From positions 1-64,000 of the forward strand of contig NZ_MLJO01000013.1 in NCBI RefSeq assembly GCF_001956915.1: a stretch of DNA of 64,000 nt. Direction: 5' to 3'. Origin of the DNA: Intrasporangium flavum (GTDB lineage Bacteria > Actinomycetota > Actinomycetes > Actinomycetales > Dermatophilaceae). Each line of letters begins with the position of its first letter. Position 1 is the first letter of the stretch. This document shows, piece after piece, positions 8,590 through 17,394 of the stretch. The notes below the pieces were generated by a model. That model was not told the origin of the DNA. It ran no database searches and saw only the letters and a program-made list of their open reading frames with translations. The translations under genes were made by a program, and so were the position numbers.

Positions 8590-9430
8590 GGACCTGCTCA
8601 CCGTCCGCAACCTCGTCGTCGAGTACGGCACCGGCAAGAACGTCTTCCGCGCCGTCGACGACGTGTCGTTCAGCGTCCCGCGCGGCGGCACCCTCGCGAT
8701 CGTCGGCGAGTCCGGCTGCGGCAAGTCGACGATCGCCAAGGCGCTCGTGCGGCTGCTCAAGCCGACGTCGGGCTCGATCGACCTCGACGGCACCGACCTC
8801 GCTGAGCTCACCGAGAAGCAGCTGCGCCCGATGCGCCACCGCGTGCAGATGGTCTTCCAGGACCCCTACGGCTCGCTCGACCCGCACCTCACGGCCCAGG
8901 AGATCGTCGCCGAGCCGATCGCCGTCCGCGGCGAGAGGTCGCGGAAGGTCCAGCGCGACAAGGCCGCCGAGCTCATCGACCGCGTCGGGCTGCCGAAGAC
9001 GGCGCTCGACCGCAAGCCCCCGGAGTTCTCCGGCGGGCAGCGCCAGCGCATCGGGATCGCCCGCGCCCTGGCGTCGGGCCCCGAGCTGCTCGTCTGCGAC
9101 GAGGCCACGAGCGCCCTCGACGTGTCGGTGCAGGCGCAGGTGCTCGAGCTGCTCGCCGACCTGCAGGAGGAGACCGGCCTGACCTACCTGTTCATCTCGC
9201 ACAACCTCGGCGTCGTGCGGGCCATCTCCCAGGACACGATCGTCATGCGGGCCGGCCGCATCGTCGAGAGCGGCCGCACCGACGACCTCCTCTCGCGCCC
9301 GCAGGAGGACTACACCCAGCGCCTGCGTCGTTCGGCGCTCGAGCCCGCGCTCATGACGGGCATCAAGCCGCGCCACCTCATCCGCCACATCGCCGCCTCG
9401 CGGGCGGCCGAGACCGAGAAGGCCTCATGA
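8582..9430 (+). CDS. ABC transporter ATP-binding protein, DppF/OppF type
   Basis: A 282-aa ATPase completing the importer. Walker A GESGCGKST, Q-loop FQDPYGSLDPHLT, signature FSGGQRQRIGIARA, Walker B LLVCDEATSALD and switch FISHNLGVVR are all intact. The C-terminus is somewhat diverged (TDDLLSRPQEDYTQRLRRSALEPALMTG...). It overlaps the DppD-type gene by 8 bp and the aldo-keto reductase gene by ATGA, which ties the enzymes to the transporter in one operon. Confidence 0.92.
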   Translation: MAEDLLTVRNLVVEYGTGKNVFRAVDDVSFSVPRGGTLAIVGESGCGKSTIAKALVRLLKPTSGSIDLDGTDLAELTEKQLRPMRHRVQMVFQDPYGSLDPHLTAQEIVAEPIAVRGERSRKVQRDKAAELIDRVGLPKTALDRKPPEFSGGQRQRIGIARALASGPELLVCDEATSALDVSVQAQVLELLADLQEETGLTYLFISHNLGVVRAISQDTIVMRAGRIVESGRTDDLLSRPQEDYTQRLRRSALEPALMTGIKPRHLIRHIAASRAAETEKAS

Positions 9431-10410
9431 CCCTCCCCGCCACCGACCTCCCCGGCCTCGAGCAGCCGCTCTCGCAGCTCGTGCTCGGCACCATGACGTT
9501 CGGCGACACCGTCGACCTCGACACCGCGCGCACCATGGTCGACACCGCCCTCGACGCCGGCATCACCTCGCTCGACACCGCCAACGGCTACTCGGCCGGC
9601 CGCAGCGAGGAGATGCTCGGCGAGATCCTCGCCGGGCGCCGCGACAGCGTGACCGTCGCGACCAAGGCCGGCATCTACCCGGGCGACGCCGGTGGGCAGC
9701 CGCTGCTGTCGGCGCCCGCCCTGCGCTCGTCCCTCGAGGCGAGCCTGCGCCGGCTGCGCACCGAGTACGTCGACGTCTACTACCTGCACCAGCCCGACCG
9801 GTCGGTGCCGATCGACGAGACCGTCTCCGCGCTGGGCGACTTCGTCAAGGAGGGCAAGGTCCGCGCCATCGGCGTCTCCAACTTCTCCGCGTGGCAGATC
9901 GGCGACGTCAACGTCGCGTGCGACGCGTTCGGCACGCCGCGCCCGGTGCTCGCCCAGCAGCTCTACAACCTCGTGGCCCGCCGGATCGAGGCCGAGTACG
10001 CGGAGTTCGCGACGACCAAGGACCTCGCGACCATCGTCTACAACCCGCTCGGTGGCGGCCTGCTCACGGGTCGCCACTCGTTCACCGAGTCGCCCACCGA
10101 GGGGCGCTTCGGGTCGTCGGCGCTGTCGACGATGTACAAGGACCGCTACTGGAACGCCGAGACGTTCGCGGTCATCGACGCCCTGTCGTCCGTCGCGGCC
10201 GGCGCCGGCGTCTCCCTGCCCGAGCTCGCGCTGCGGTGGCTGCTGTCCAAGCCGGTCGTGTCCGCGGTGCTCCTGGGCGGGTCCAAACCACACCAGCTGG
10301 AGGCCAACATCACTGCTGCACAAACCGGTCCGCTCCCCGACGACGTCGTCGCCGCGTGCGACGAGGCAGGCGCGCCCCTCCTGGGCTCGATGCCGGGGTA
10401 CAACCGATGA
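9427..10410 (+). CDS. Aldo/keto reductase family oxidoreductase
   Basis: A 327-aa TIM-barrel oxidoreductase using NAD(P)H. The catalytic tetrad is visible: Asp and Tyr in LDTANGYSAGRSEEMLGEIL, Lys in VATKAG and His in YYLHQPD. The cofactor end shows VLLGGSKPHQLEANI. Such enzymes interconvert aldehydes or ketones and alcohols, including sugar lactols and sugar aldehydes. It is coupled by ATGA to both the transporter ATPase and the aldolase gene, so it probably acts on the imported compound or on the aldehyde released by the aldolase. The precise substrate is unknown. Confidence 0.88.
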   Translation: MTLPATDLPGLEQPLSQLVLGTMTFGDTVDLDTARTMVDTALDAGITSLDTANGYSAGRSEEMLGEILAGRRDSVTVATKAGIYPGDAGGQPLLSAPALRSSLEASLRRLRTEYVDVYYLHQPDRSVPIDETVSALGDFVKEGKVRAIGVSNFSAWQIGDVNVACDAFGTPRPVLAQQLYNLVARRIEAEYAEFATTKDLATIVYNPLGGGLLTGRHSFTESPTEGRFGSSALSTMYKDRYWNAETFAVIDALSSVAAGAGVSLPELALRWLLSKPVVSAVLLGGSKPHQLEANITAAQTGPLPDDVVAACDEAGAPLLGSMPGYNR

Positions 10411-11222
10411 GCCCCGCGGCCGACGGCGGCCAGACGGCGATGGAGCGCAGCCGCGCCCGCGTGCTCGACTTCGCCCGGCGCGTCCGGTCCCGCCAGCCGA
10501 TCCTCGGCTACTGGGTCATCATCGACTCGCCGGTCTCGACCGAGCGGCTGGCGCGCGTCGGCTACGACTACGTGTGCTTCGACGCCCAGCACGGCCTGCT
10601 CGACTACAAGGGCATCCTCTCGGGCATGCAGGCCATCGACGCCGGCGGCGAGTCCGTCGGCATGGTGCGCGTCGGGGCCAACGACCCGTTCCTCATCGGC
10701 CAGGCGCTCGACGCCGGTGCCGCCGGCATCATCGTGCCGCTCGTCAACACCGCCGAGGACGCCGCCCGCGCCGTGACGTACGCCAAGTACGGCCCGGAGG
10801 GCATCCGCTCCTACGGCCCGATGCGCTCGCAGCTGCGGATCGGCCCGAACCCCGCCGACTCCAACGAAGCCACCGTGGTGCTCGCGATGATCGAGACGCC
10901 CCAGGGCCTCGAGAACGTCGAGGAGATCGCGGCGATCCCCGGTATCGACGGGCTCTACATCGGCCCCTCCGACCTGCGGCTCGCCGTCGGCGGCGCGACA
11001 TCGACCGACCCGGCCGTCGACGACGTCTTCGAGGCGGCCGTGGAGCGCATCCTGCGGGCCGCCGACGCGGCCGGCATCGCCGCCGGGTTCCACACTCCCG
11101 GTGGGGAGGTCGCGGCCAAGCGGCTCGGCCAGGGCTTCACGCTGGCCACCGTGTCGTCCGACCTCGTCCACCTCGAGCAGGCGGCCGCCGCCCACCTGCG
11201 GGCGGCCCGGGGCGAGTCGTGA
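10407..11222 (+). CDS. HpcH/HpaI family class II aldolase
   Basis: A 271-aa metal-dependent aldolase. Family marks are YVCFDAQHGLLDY (catalytic His), GMVRVGANDP (substrate Arg), the MIETPQGLENVEEI metal Glu, and DGLYIGPSDLRLAVGG with the second metal Asp. The usual DLEHG is DAQHG here, so one acidic residue near the base is replaced. Members cleave 2-keto-3-deoxy or 4-hydroxy-2-keto acids (KDR, KDG, HKHD types) to pyruvate or a related 2-oxoacid plus an aldehyde. The ATG at 10407 overlaps the preceding stop. Together with the reductase and SDR it suggests an acid-sugar route ending in aldol cleavage. Confidence 0.87.
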   Translation: MSPAADGGQTAMERSRARVLDFARRVRSRQPILGYWVIIDSPVSTERLARVGYDYVCFDAQHGLLDYKGILSGMQAIDAGGESVGMVRVGANDPFLIGQALDAGAAGIIVPLVNTAEDAARAVTYAKYGPEGIRSYGPMRSQLRIGPNPADSNEATVVLAMIETPQGLENVEEIAAIPGIDGLYIGPSDLRLAVGGATSTDPAVDDVFEAAVERILRAADAAGIAAGFHTPGGEVAAKRLGQGFTLATVSSDLVHLEQAAAAHLRAARGES

Positions 11223-12511
11223 CCGTGGCGGCGGGGGCCGTCGCGGACGGCGTCGTGCGGGTCAGGGACGAGGCGTCCTTCCCGCACGCGTTCCCGACGG
11301 CCCTGCTGCCGACGCCGACCGTGCAGTGCCACGCGGCGAACCTCGCGTGGCTGCCCGGCGGCGACCTGGCCTGCGTGTGGTTCGGCGGCACCCAGGAGGG
11401 CGTCGCCGACATCTCGGCCCACCTGTCGGTGCTGCCGGCCGGGTCGGACACGTGGCGCGAGCCGGTGCGGCTCAGCGACGACGCCACGCGCTCGGAACAG
11501 AATCCCGTGCTCTTCACGGCCCCCGACGGCGCCGTGTGGCTGCTCTACACGGCCCAGCTGGCCGGCAACCAGGACACCTCCGAGGTGCGCCGACGCGTGT
11601 CGCGCGACGGCGGTGCGACGTGGGGCGAGCCGACGGTGCTGTTCCCGGCCAGCGACCGCGGCGGCGTCTTCGTGCGTCAACCCCCGGTCGTGCTGCCAAG
11701 CGGCCGCATCGTCGTGCCGGTCTTCAACTGCGTCAGCGTGCCCGGCGAGAAGTGGTCCGGGGACGCCGACACCTCGAGCGTTCGGGTCAGCGACGACGGC
11801 GGCGCCACGTGGACCGACGTCGAGGTGCCCGGATCGCTGGGCTGCGTGCACATGAACATCGTTCTGCGGCAGGATGGTTCGCTGTGGGCGTGCTTCCGCA
11901 GCCGGTGGGCCGACCACGTGTACGAGACGACGTCGGTCGACGACGGCTCGACGTGGGCCGAGCCGGTGCCCACCCCGCTGCCGAACAACAACTCCTCGAT
12001 CCAGGCCACCGCGCTCGGCGACGGGCGACTCGCCCTCGTGCTCAACCGCAGCAGCGCCGCCGACGCCACCGCGCGACGCGTGTCGCTCTACGACGAGATC
12101 GACGACGAGGGCATCCGCGAGGGCGTCGACGGGCCGGTGCTCGCCGACGCGGACGGGGCCGATGCGACGGGCACCCTTGTGGCGTCGGACGACTCGGGTG
12201 ACGGGAACCGGCCGCGGCGCGCGTTCTGGGGCGCCCCCAGGGCGCCGATGACCCTCGGCGTCAGCGTCGACGACGGCCGCACCTGGCCGGCGCTGCTCGA
12301 CGTCGAGACCGGCGACGGCTACTGCCTGTCGAACAACTCGCGCGACGGCCTCAACCGCGAGCTGTCCTACCCCTCGGTGCTGCCCGGCCGCGACGGCGAC
12401 CTCCACGTGGCCTACACGCGGCACCGCCGCGCGATCCGGTACGTGCACGTGCCGGCCGAGACCGTCGAGGCCCTGGTGCGCGACGCGATGAAGGCTTCCG
12501 GGCAGGCGTGA
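11219..12511 (+). CDS. Sialidase-like (BNR repeat) six-bladed propeller protein
   Basis: A 430-aa protein resembling the predicted neuraminidase group. Four Asp-box motifs (SxDxGxTW) are visible: SRDGGATW, SDDGGATW, SVDDGSTW and SVDDGRTW. It also has an N-terminal VWFGGTQEG strand typical of this group. No signal peptide or membrane segment is seen, so it is predicted to be cytoplasmic and would act on an imported substrate rather than on surface glycans. A true sialidase activity is uncertain: this group also includes hydrolases or lyases of other acidic sugars. The GTG start at 11219 overlaps the aldolase stop by GTGA. Confidence 0.78.
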   Translation: MTVAAGAVADGVVRVRDEASFPHAFPTALLPTPTVQCHAANLAWLPGGDLACVWFGGTQEGVADISAHLSVLPAGSDTWREPVRLSDDATRSEQNPVLFTAPDGAVWLLYTAQLAGNQDTSEVRRRVSRDGGATWGEPTVLFPASDRGGVFVRQPPVVLPSGRIVVPVFNCVSVPGEKWSGDADTSSVRVSDDGGATWTDVEVPGSLGCVHMNIVLRQDGSLWACFRSRWADHVYETTSVDDGSTWAEPVPTPLPNNNSSIQATALGDGRLALVLNRSSAADATARRVSLYDEIDDEGIREGVDGPVLADADGADATGTLVASDDSGDGNRPRRAFWGAPRAPMTLGVSVDDGRTWPALLDVETGDGYCLSNNSRDGLNRELSYPSVLPGRDGDLHVAYTRHRRAIRYVHVPAETVEALVRDAMKASGQA

Positions 12512-13260
12512 CCGGCGTGACCGGGCCGGCGACGAGTGGACCCCTGACCGGCGGGACGCGCCCACCCGCGCCCCGCACCGCCGTCGTCACGGGCGCCAGC
12601 TCCGGGATCGGGCTCGCCGTGGCCCTCGACCTCGTCGAGGCCGGGTGGCACGTCATCGGCCTGAGCCGGACGCGCGGGTCGCTGCCCGGCGGCACCACGT
12701 GGCTGACGTGCGACCTGGCCGACGTGACCTCGGTCGACGCGGCCGTCTCGGCCGTGCGCGAGTCCGCGGCCGGCGGCGTGGACGCGATCATCCACGCCGC
12801 CGGCCTCCAGCACTCCGGCCGGCTCGGCTCGCTCGACCACGCCGGCGGCGAGCGCATGTGGGCCGTGCACGTCCGCGCCGCCGAACGGTTCGTGGACGGG
12901 CTCGTCGACGACGTCGTCGACGGCGGACGCGTCGTGCTCGTGGGCAGCCGCACCATGACCGGTGTGCCCGGCAAGAGCCAGTACGCGGCCACGAAGGCGG
13001 CCCTCGCCGCCCTGGCCCGCTCGTGGGCGGCCGAGCTCGCCCCCCGACGCGTCACCGTCAACGTCGTGGCGCCCGGCCCCACCCGCACGGCGATGCTCGA
13101 GGACCCGAACCGCTCGATGACGCCTCCGGTCGTGCCGCCACTCGGGCGCCTCGTCGAGCCGTCCGAGGTGGCGGGCCTCGTGCGGTTCCTGCTCGAGCCC
13201 TCCGGGGCGATGGTCACGGGGCAGACGCTCGTCGTCTGCGGCGGCGCCTCGCTGCCCTGA
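12508..13260 (+). CDS. SDR family NAD(P)-dependent oxidoreductase
   Basis: A 250-aa classical short-chain dehydrogenase. Nucleotide motif TGASSGIG near residue 32, IHAAG in place of NNAG, catalytic Ser in VLVGSRTMTG, catalytic YxxxK in QYAATKAAL and the PG motif VVAPGPTRTAM are present. It is the last gene of the coupled chain (GTGA overlap with the sialidase-like gene). It probably oxidises a hydroxyl of the sugar-derived substrate. Substrate and cofactor choice cannot be read from the sequence. An N-terminal extension of about 20 residues rich in Gly/Thr/Pro is unusual, and a later start is possible. Confidence 0.9.
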   Translation: MTGVTGPATSGPLTGGTRPPAPRTAVVTGASSGIGLAVALDLVEAGWHVIGLSRTRGSLPGGTTWLTCDLADVTSVDAAVSAVRESAAGGVDAIIHAAGLQHSGRLGSLDHAGGERMWAVHVRAAERFVDGLVDDVVDGGRVVLVGSRTMTGVPGKSQYAATKAALAALARSWAAELAPRRVTVNVVAPGPTRTAMLEDPNRSMTPPVVPPLGRLVEPSEVAGLVRFLLEPSGAMVTGQTLVVCGGASLP

Positions 13261-13322
13261 CCCGACCCCACCCGAAGCGTCCGGAACCGCCCCCGCGATC
13301 ACCCACGCGGTAGGACGCTGGG

Positions 13323-14885
13323 GTGATGGACACCGTGGTCAGGACCCGCCACGGCGTGGTCCGCGGGCTCGTGGAGGACGGCGTGCACGTCTTCCGCGGC
13401 ATCCCGTACGCCGCGCCCCCGTTCGGCCCGAACCGGCTCCGGCCTCCGGCGCCCGTGGTGCCGTGGGACGGGACGCGGGACGCCACCAGGCTCGGACCCG
13501 AGCCGCCCCAGGTCGCGCCACCGTCGACGGGCGGGACGGCCGAGGGCGCGCAGGAGGAGTGGCGTGACGTCGACGCCGCGTTCGCCGCCGTGGAGCGGGC
13601 GAGGGCGACCGAGGACTGCCTCAACCTCAACCTCTGGACCCCGGACCCCGGAGCCGCCGCCCTGCCCGTCATGGTGTGGATCCAGGGCGGCATGTTCGAG
13701 CTCAGCTCGACCGCCGCCTACGACGGCAGCAGGTTCGCGCGCGACGGGGTCGTCTGCGTCGTCGTCAACTGGCGGCCGGGTGCCGAGGGCCTCCTGCACC
13801 TCGGCGACGGCGTCGCGAACGTGGGGCTGCTCGACCAGGTGGCGGCCCTGGAGTGGGTCCGCGACGACGTCGCGGCGTTCGGCGGCGACCCCGGCGACGT
13901 CACGGTCTTCGGTGAGTCCGCCGGGGCGATGAGCATCGGCTGCCTGCTCGCGATGCCACGCGCCGAGGGCCTCTTCCGGCGGGCGGTCCTGCAGAGCGGC
14001 GCCGCCCACCACGTGCTGTCCTCGGCCGACGCGCGTCGGGTCGCCGACCGGCTGGCCGCGGCGCTCGGCGTCGAGGCGACCCGGGAGGCCATCGCCGGGG
14101 CGGGCGTCGACCGGCTCCTCGGCGCGCAGGCGGCGCTCAAGCAGGAGCTGCTCGCCCGGCCCGACCCCGCGATCTGGGGGCAGGACGTCGTCGCGACCGT
14201 CATGCCGTGGCAGCCCGTCGTCGACGGCGTCGTGCTGCCGGCACTGCCGATCGAGGCGATCGCCGCCGGGTCGGCCCGCGGCGTCGACGTGCTCGTCGGC
14301 ACGAACACCGACGACTGGAGGCTCTGGCTCCTCGTCAGCGGCGCCATGGGCCAGGTCACCGACGCCATGCTCGCCGGCCCGGTGGAGCGGTTCGGCCACC
14401 TCAGCCTCGCGGCGTACGGCCTCGACGCCGGTGACGACCTGGCCGCCTACCGTGCGCACCACCCCGGCCTGGCGCCGGGGGAGCTGCTCGCGAAGGTGCA
14501 GACGGACTGGTGGATGCGGGTGCCCGCACTGCGCCTCGCCGACGCGCACCTCGCCTCGCGGAGGGACGCGTCGACGCGCACGTTCGTGTACGAGTTCGCC
14601 TGGGGCGCACCGGGTCTGGGTGCCGTGCACGCGCTCGAGGTGCCGTTCGTCTTCGACACGGCACACCCGGACGCGCCGCTCTTCGGGCCGCTGCTCGGCC
14701 CGGACCCGCCGCAGGACCTCGCGCGGGCCGTGCACGCGGCGTGGGTCGGCTTCGCGCGGGACGGCGACCCCGGGTGGCCCGAGCACGACCTCGCCCGGCG
14801 CGCGACGATGCGCTTCGACACTGCGAGCGGCGTCGTCGACGACCCGTACACGTGGGAACGCACCTTCTGGGAGGGGCGGAGGTGA
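13323..14885 (+). CDS. Type B carboxylesterase / para-nitrobenzyl esterase family
   Basis: A 520-aa alpha/beta hydrolase. The N-terminus (TRHGVVRGLVEDGVHVFRGI...) and EDCLNLNLWTP match the family. The nucleophile elbow is FGESAGAMS, the oxyanion stretch is VMVWIQGGMFE (GG with a Q in place of the common H), and the catalytic His lies in GAVHALEVPFVFDT. The expected acidic residue falls in VGTNTDDWRLW (Asp rather than Glu). No signal peptide is seen, so it is cytoplasmic. It starts 62 bp after the SDR gene, so it may belong to the same transcript, and it is coupled by GTGA to the acyltransferase gene that follows. Confidence 0.88.
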   Translation: MMDTVVRTRHGVVRGLVEDGVHVFRGIPYAAPPFGPNRLRPPAPVVPWDGTRDATRLGPEPPQVAPPSTGGTAEGAQEEWRDVDAAFAAVERARATEDCLNLNLWTPDPGAAALPVMVWIQGGMFELSSTAAYDGSRFARDGVVCVVVNWRPGAEGLLHLGDGVANVGLLDQVAALEWVRDDVAAFGGDPGDVTVFGESAGAMSIGCLLAMPRAEGLFRRAVLQSGAAHHVLSSADARRVADRLAAALGVEATREAIAGAGVDRLLGAQAALKQELLARPDPAIWGQDVVATVMPWQPVVDGVVLPALPIEAIAAGSARGVDVLVGTNTDDWRLWLLVSGAMGQVTDAMLAGPVERFGHLSLAAYGLDAGDDLAAYRAHHPGLAPGELLAKVQTDWWMRVPALRLADAHLASRRDASTRTFVYEFAWGAPGLGAVHALEVPFVFDTAHPDAPLFGPLLGPDPPQDLARAVHAAWVGFARDGDPGWPEHDLARRATMRFDTASGVVDDPYTWERTFWEGRR

Positions 14886-15685
14886 GCGGCGCCGGCGGCT
14901 ACACCGTCCGGGACATCCCGCCCGAACGGCGGCCCGTGCTCGACCGCCTCGCCGGGGCCGCGCGACGGTTCCAGGTGCACGCGCTCGTCGAGCTCGACGT
15001 CGCGGAGGCGCAGCGCCGGATCGACGCCGCGACGGAGCACGTGTCGTGGACCGGCTTCGTCACGGCATCGGTCGCCGCCGCGGTGGCGCTGCACCCGGAG
15101 GTCAACGCCCGCAAGGCGGGCCGTCGCATCCTGTCCTTCGACCGGGTCGACGTCGGGGCCACCGTCGAGCGCCTCGAGCAGGGCCGCGCAACGCTCGACA
15201 TCGTCGTGCTGACCGACGCGGACCGGCTCTCGTGCGCGGACGTGACGGCCGCGCTGCACCGGGCCAAGGTCGGCCCGCGCCAACCGCACCCGCAGGGCAG
15301 GCTGCTCGGCGCGGTGCTCCGCCTGCCGGGACCGGTGCGGCGGGCCGCGGTGCGGGCCGCCGCGACGAGCCCGGCGGTGTCGGCGTCGTTCGGTCCCGCC
15401 GTCGGGGTCACCTCGATCGGGATGTTCTCCTCGACGTGGGGCTGGGCCGTGCCGCTCGCCCCGCTCACGGTCATCGTCACCGTCGGCGGCGTAGCCGAGC
15501 GTCCGGTGGCGCGGGACGGGCAGGTCGTCGTGCGGCCGATGCTGCCGCTCACGATCAGCCTCGACCACGCCGTCGTCGACGGCGCCCCGGCGGCCCGGTT
15601 CGTCGAGACGCTGCGCCGGCTCGTCGAGACGGCCGCCGTGCTCGACGCCACGCGTCCGACGGGGGACGCCGCAGCCGCCCGCTAG
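14882..15685 (+). CDS. Stand-alone 2-oxoacid dehydrogenase E2-type acyltransferase domain protein
   Basis: A 267-aa protein with only the catalytic CAT-like fold of E2 acyltransferases. The C-terminal motif SLDHAVVDGAPAARFV contains the active-site H-x3-D-G pair, and GMFSSTWGWAVPLAPLT is the characteristic strand before it. There is no lipoyl domain, no peripheral-subunit-binding domain and no linker, so it cannot work as an ordinary E2. Small stand-alone members have been noted in bacterial genomes but are poorly defined; an acyl transfer from CoA is inferred. The overlap with the esterase suggests the two act on one ester or acyl intermediate. Its stop overlaps the opposite-strand SulP stop. 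Confidence 0.75.
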   Translation: MSGAGGYTVRDIPPERRPVLDRLAGAARRFQVHALVELDVAEAQRRIDAATEHVSWTGFVTASVAAAVALHPEVNARKAGRRILSFDRVDVGATVERLEQGRATLDIVVLTDADRLSCADVTAALHRAKVGPRQPHPQGRLLGAVLRLPGPVRRAAVRAAATSPAVSASFGPAVGVTSIGMFSSTWGWAVPLAPLTVIVTVGGVAERPVARDGQVVVRPMLPLTISLDHAVVDGAPAARFVETLRRLVETAAVLDATRPTGDAAAAR

Positions 15686-17394
15686 GCCGAAGGCGGGTCC
15701 GGGGGCGCCATCCTGCTGCCGAGCTGCGCCTCGACGGCGCGGTGGACGCTGCCGTGGATCCGGTCCGCCCCGATCCGCTCGAGGACGCCTTCCCGGTCGA
15801 GGATGTCGCGGGCAGCGGGCTTGAGCTTGGCCAGCCGGAGGGTGATCCCCGACTGTTCGGTGAGGTCGAGGATGTCGGCGATCTTGCCCGAGCCCTGGGA
15901 GTCCACGTAGGCGATCCCAGAGCAGTCCAGGACGATCCCGGTGAGCCCGTCGCTCGAGTTGATCACCTCCCTGATGCGGTCCTGGAGGGCGTCGGACGTC
16001 GCGAAGAACAGGCCCCCGTCGAGCCGGAGCGCGGCCACTCCCGGCACCTCTTCGTCCTCGGGGTGCTCGGAGAGCTCTCGGAAGACCTGCGTGCCGGCCT
16101 CGCGCGCCAGCGTCGGCATGGCCGGGTGGGTGGCCACCCACACGAGCCAGAGCAGCGACAGCGCGATCCCGATGACGACGCCGGCGAACACGCCGAAGAG
16201 CAGCGTGCCCACGATGGCGGCGGTCGCGATCCAGAAGTCGAAGCGTTGCACGCGGAAGAGCCGGCGCATCTCGGGCACGTCGATCATCCCGCTGACGACC
16301 GCCTCGATGATGAGCGCCGCGAGAACCGGCTTGGGCAGCTGGGAGAACAGGGGGGCCAGCACGACCAGGGTGAGTAGGACCGTCACGCCGGAGGTCAGCG
16401 ACGCCAGACCGGTCCGAGCCCCGGACCTGTCGTTGAGCGAGCTCGCGGACAGGCTGGTCGATACCGGCATCCCCTGCAGCAGACCGGCGCCGGTGTTGGC
16501 CACCCCCTGGGCGAACGACTCCTGGTCCATGTCGATGCGGTAGCGGTGCCGTGCTGCGAAGGCCCGGGCGTCCCCGGCGGTCTGGGAGAACCCGATGAGC
16601 ACCAGCGCCGTCGCCGCCACGGCCACGACACCGACGTGGTCGAGGGCTAGCCCGAGGTCGGGCACCTCCACCGAGGGCAGCCCCCGCGGCACCTCACCGA
16701 CCAGCGCCACCCCCCGGGCGCCGAGGTCGAGCAGCCACGACGCGACCAGACCACCGACGACCAGCACCAGGGCTCCCGGGACCGAGGGCGCCAGCCAGCG
16801 GAGGCCGAAGACGACCGCGAGGGCCGCGACCCCGACGAGCACGGTCCACGCGTCGGACTGCCCCAGCGTCCCGAACCAGGACCACAGCTCCTGCACGGGG
16901 TTGGACCCGGTCGTCTCGGTCCCGGTCAGCTTGGGCAGCTCACCGATGACGACGTCGAGCGCGGCTCCGAAGAGGAACCCGGTGACCACCGCCCGGGACA
17001 GGAACTGTGCGATCCAGCCGACGCGGAGCACGAACATCAGCAGGAACAGCACGCCCGAGGCCAGCGTGATCCCGGCGACGAAGCTCGCGATCTCGTGCTC
17101 GGCGGTGAGCCCGGCGGCCAGCGTCGCACCGGCGGCCACCGCCGCCAGCCCGGAGCTCGGCCCCACCGAGATCTGGCGGCTCGTGCCGAAGACCGCGTAC
17201 AGGATGGCGCCCGCGGCCGCCGCGTAGAGCCCGTTCTGCAGCGGGATGCCGGCGATGCCGGCGTAGCCGAGGTTCTTCGGCACGATGAGCGCCGCGACGG
17301 TGACGCCGGCGACGATGTCGGGACGCAGCCAGCTCCGGTCGTAGGAGCGGAGCCACCCGGCGATGGGCACGAGGCCCGGCCGCGTGGCGGTCAT
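15682..17394 (-). CDS. SulP family anion transporter with STAS domain
   Basis: A 570-aa inner-membrane transporter. The start (SYDRSWLRPDIVAGVTVAALIVPKNLGYA) is the SulP signature region. About 11-14 hydrophobic segments follow, then a cytoplasmic STAS domain from about residue 440 (GIVLDCSGIAYVDSQGSGKI). SulP members carry sulfate, bicarbonate, chloride or dicarboxylates; the ion is not deducible. The Usp gene stop overlaps its ATG (ATGA), so transport and stress protein are co-translated, a common pairing for SulP genes. Confidence 0.9.
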   Translation of the reverse strand: MTATRPGLVPIAGWLRSYDRSWLRPDIVAGVTVAALIVPKNLGYAGIAGIPLQNGLYAAAAGAILYAVFGTSRQISVGPSSGLAAVAAGATLAAGLTAEHEIASFVAGITLASGVLFLLMFVLRVGWIAQFLSRAVVTGFLFGAALDVVIGELPKLTGTETTGSNPVQELWSWFGTLGQSDAWTVLVGVAALAVVFGLRWLAPSVPGALVLVVGGLVASWLLDLGARGVALVGEVPRGLPSVEVPDLGLALDHVGVVAVAATALVLIGFSQTAGDARAFAARHRYRIDMDQESFAQGVANTGAGLLQGMPVSTSLSASSLNDRSGARTGLASLTSGVTVLLTLVVLAPLFSQLPKPVLAALIIEAVVSGMIDVPEMRRLFRVQRFDFWIATAAIVGTLLFGVFAGVVIGIALSLLWLVWVATHPAMPTLAREAGTQVFRELSEHPEDEEVPGVAALRLDGGLFFATSDALQDRIREVINSSDGLTGIVLDCSGIAYVDSQGSGKIADILDLTEQSGITLRLAKLKPAARDILDREGVLERIGADRIHGSVHRAVEAQLGSRMAPPDPPSA

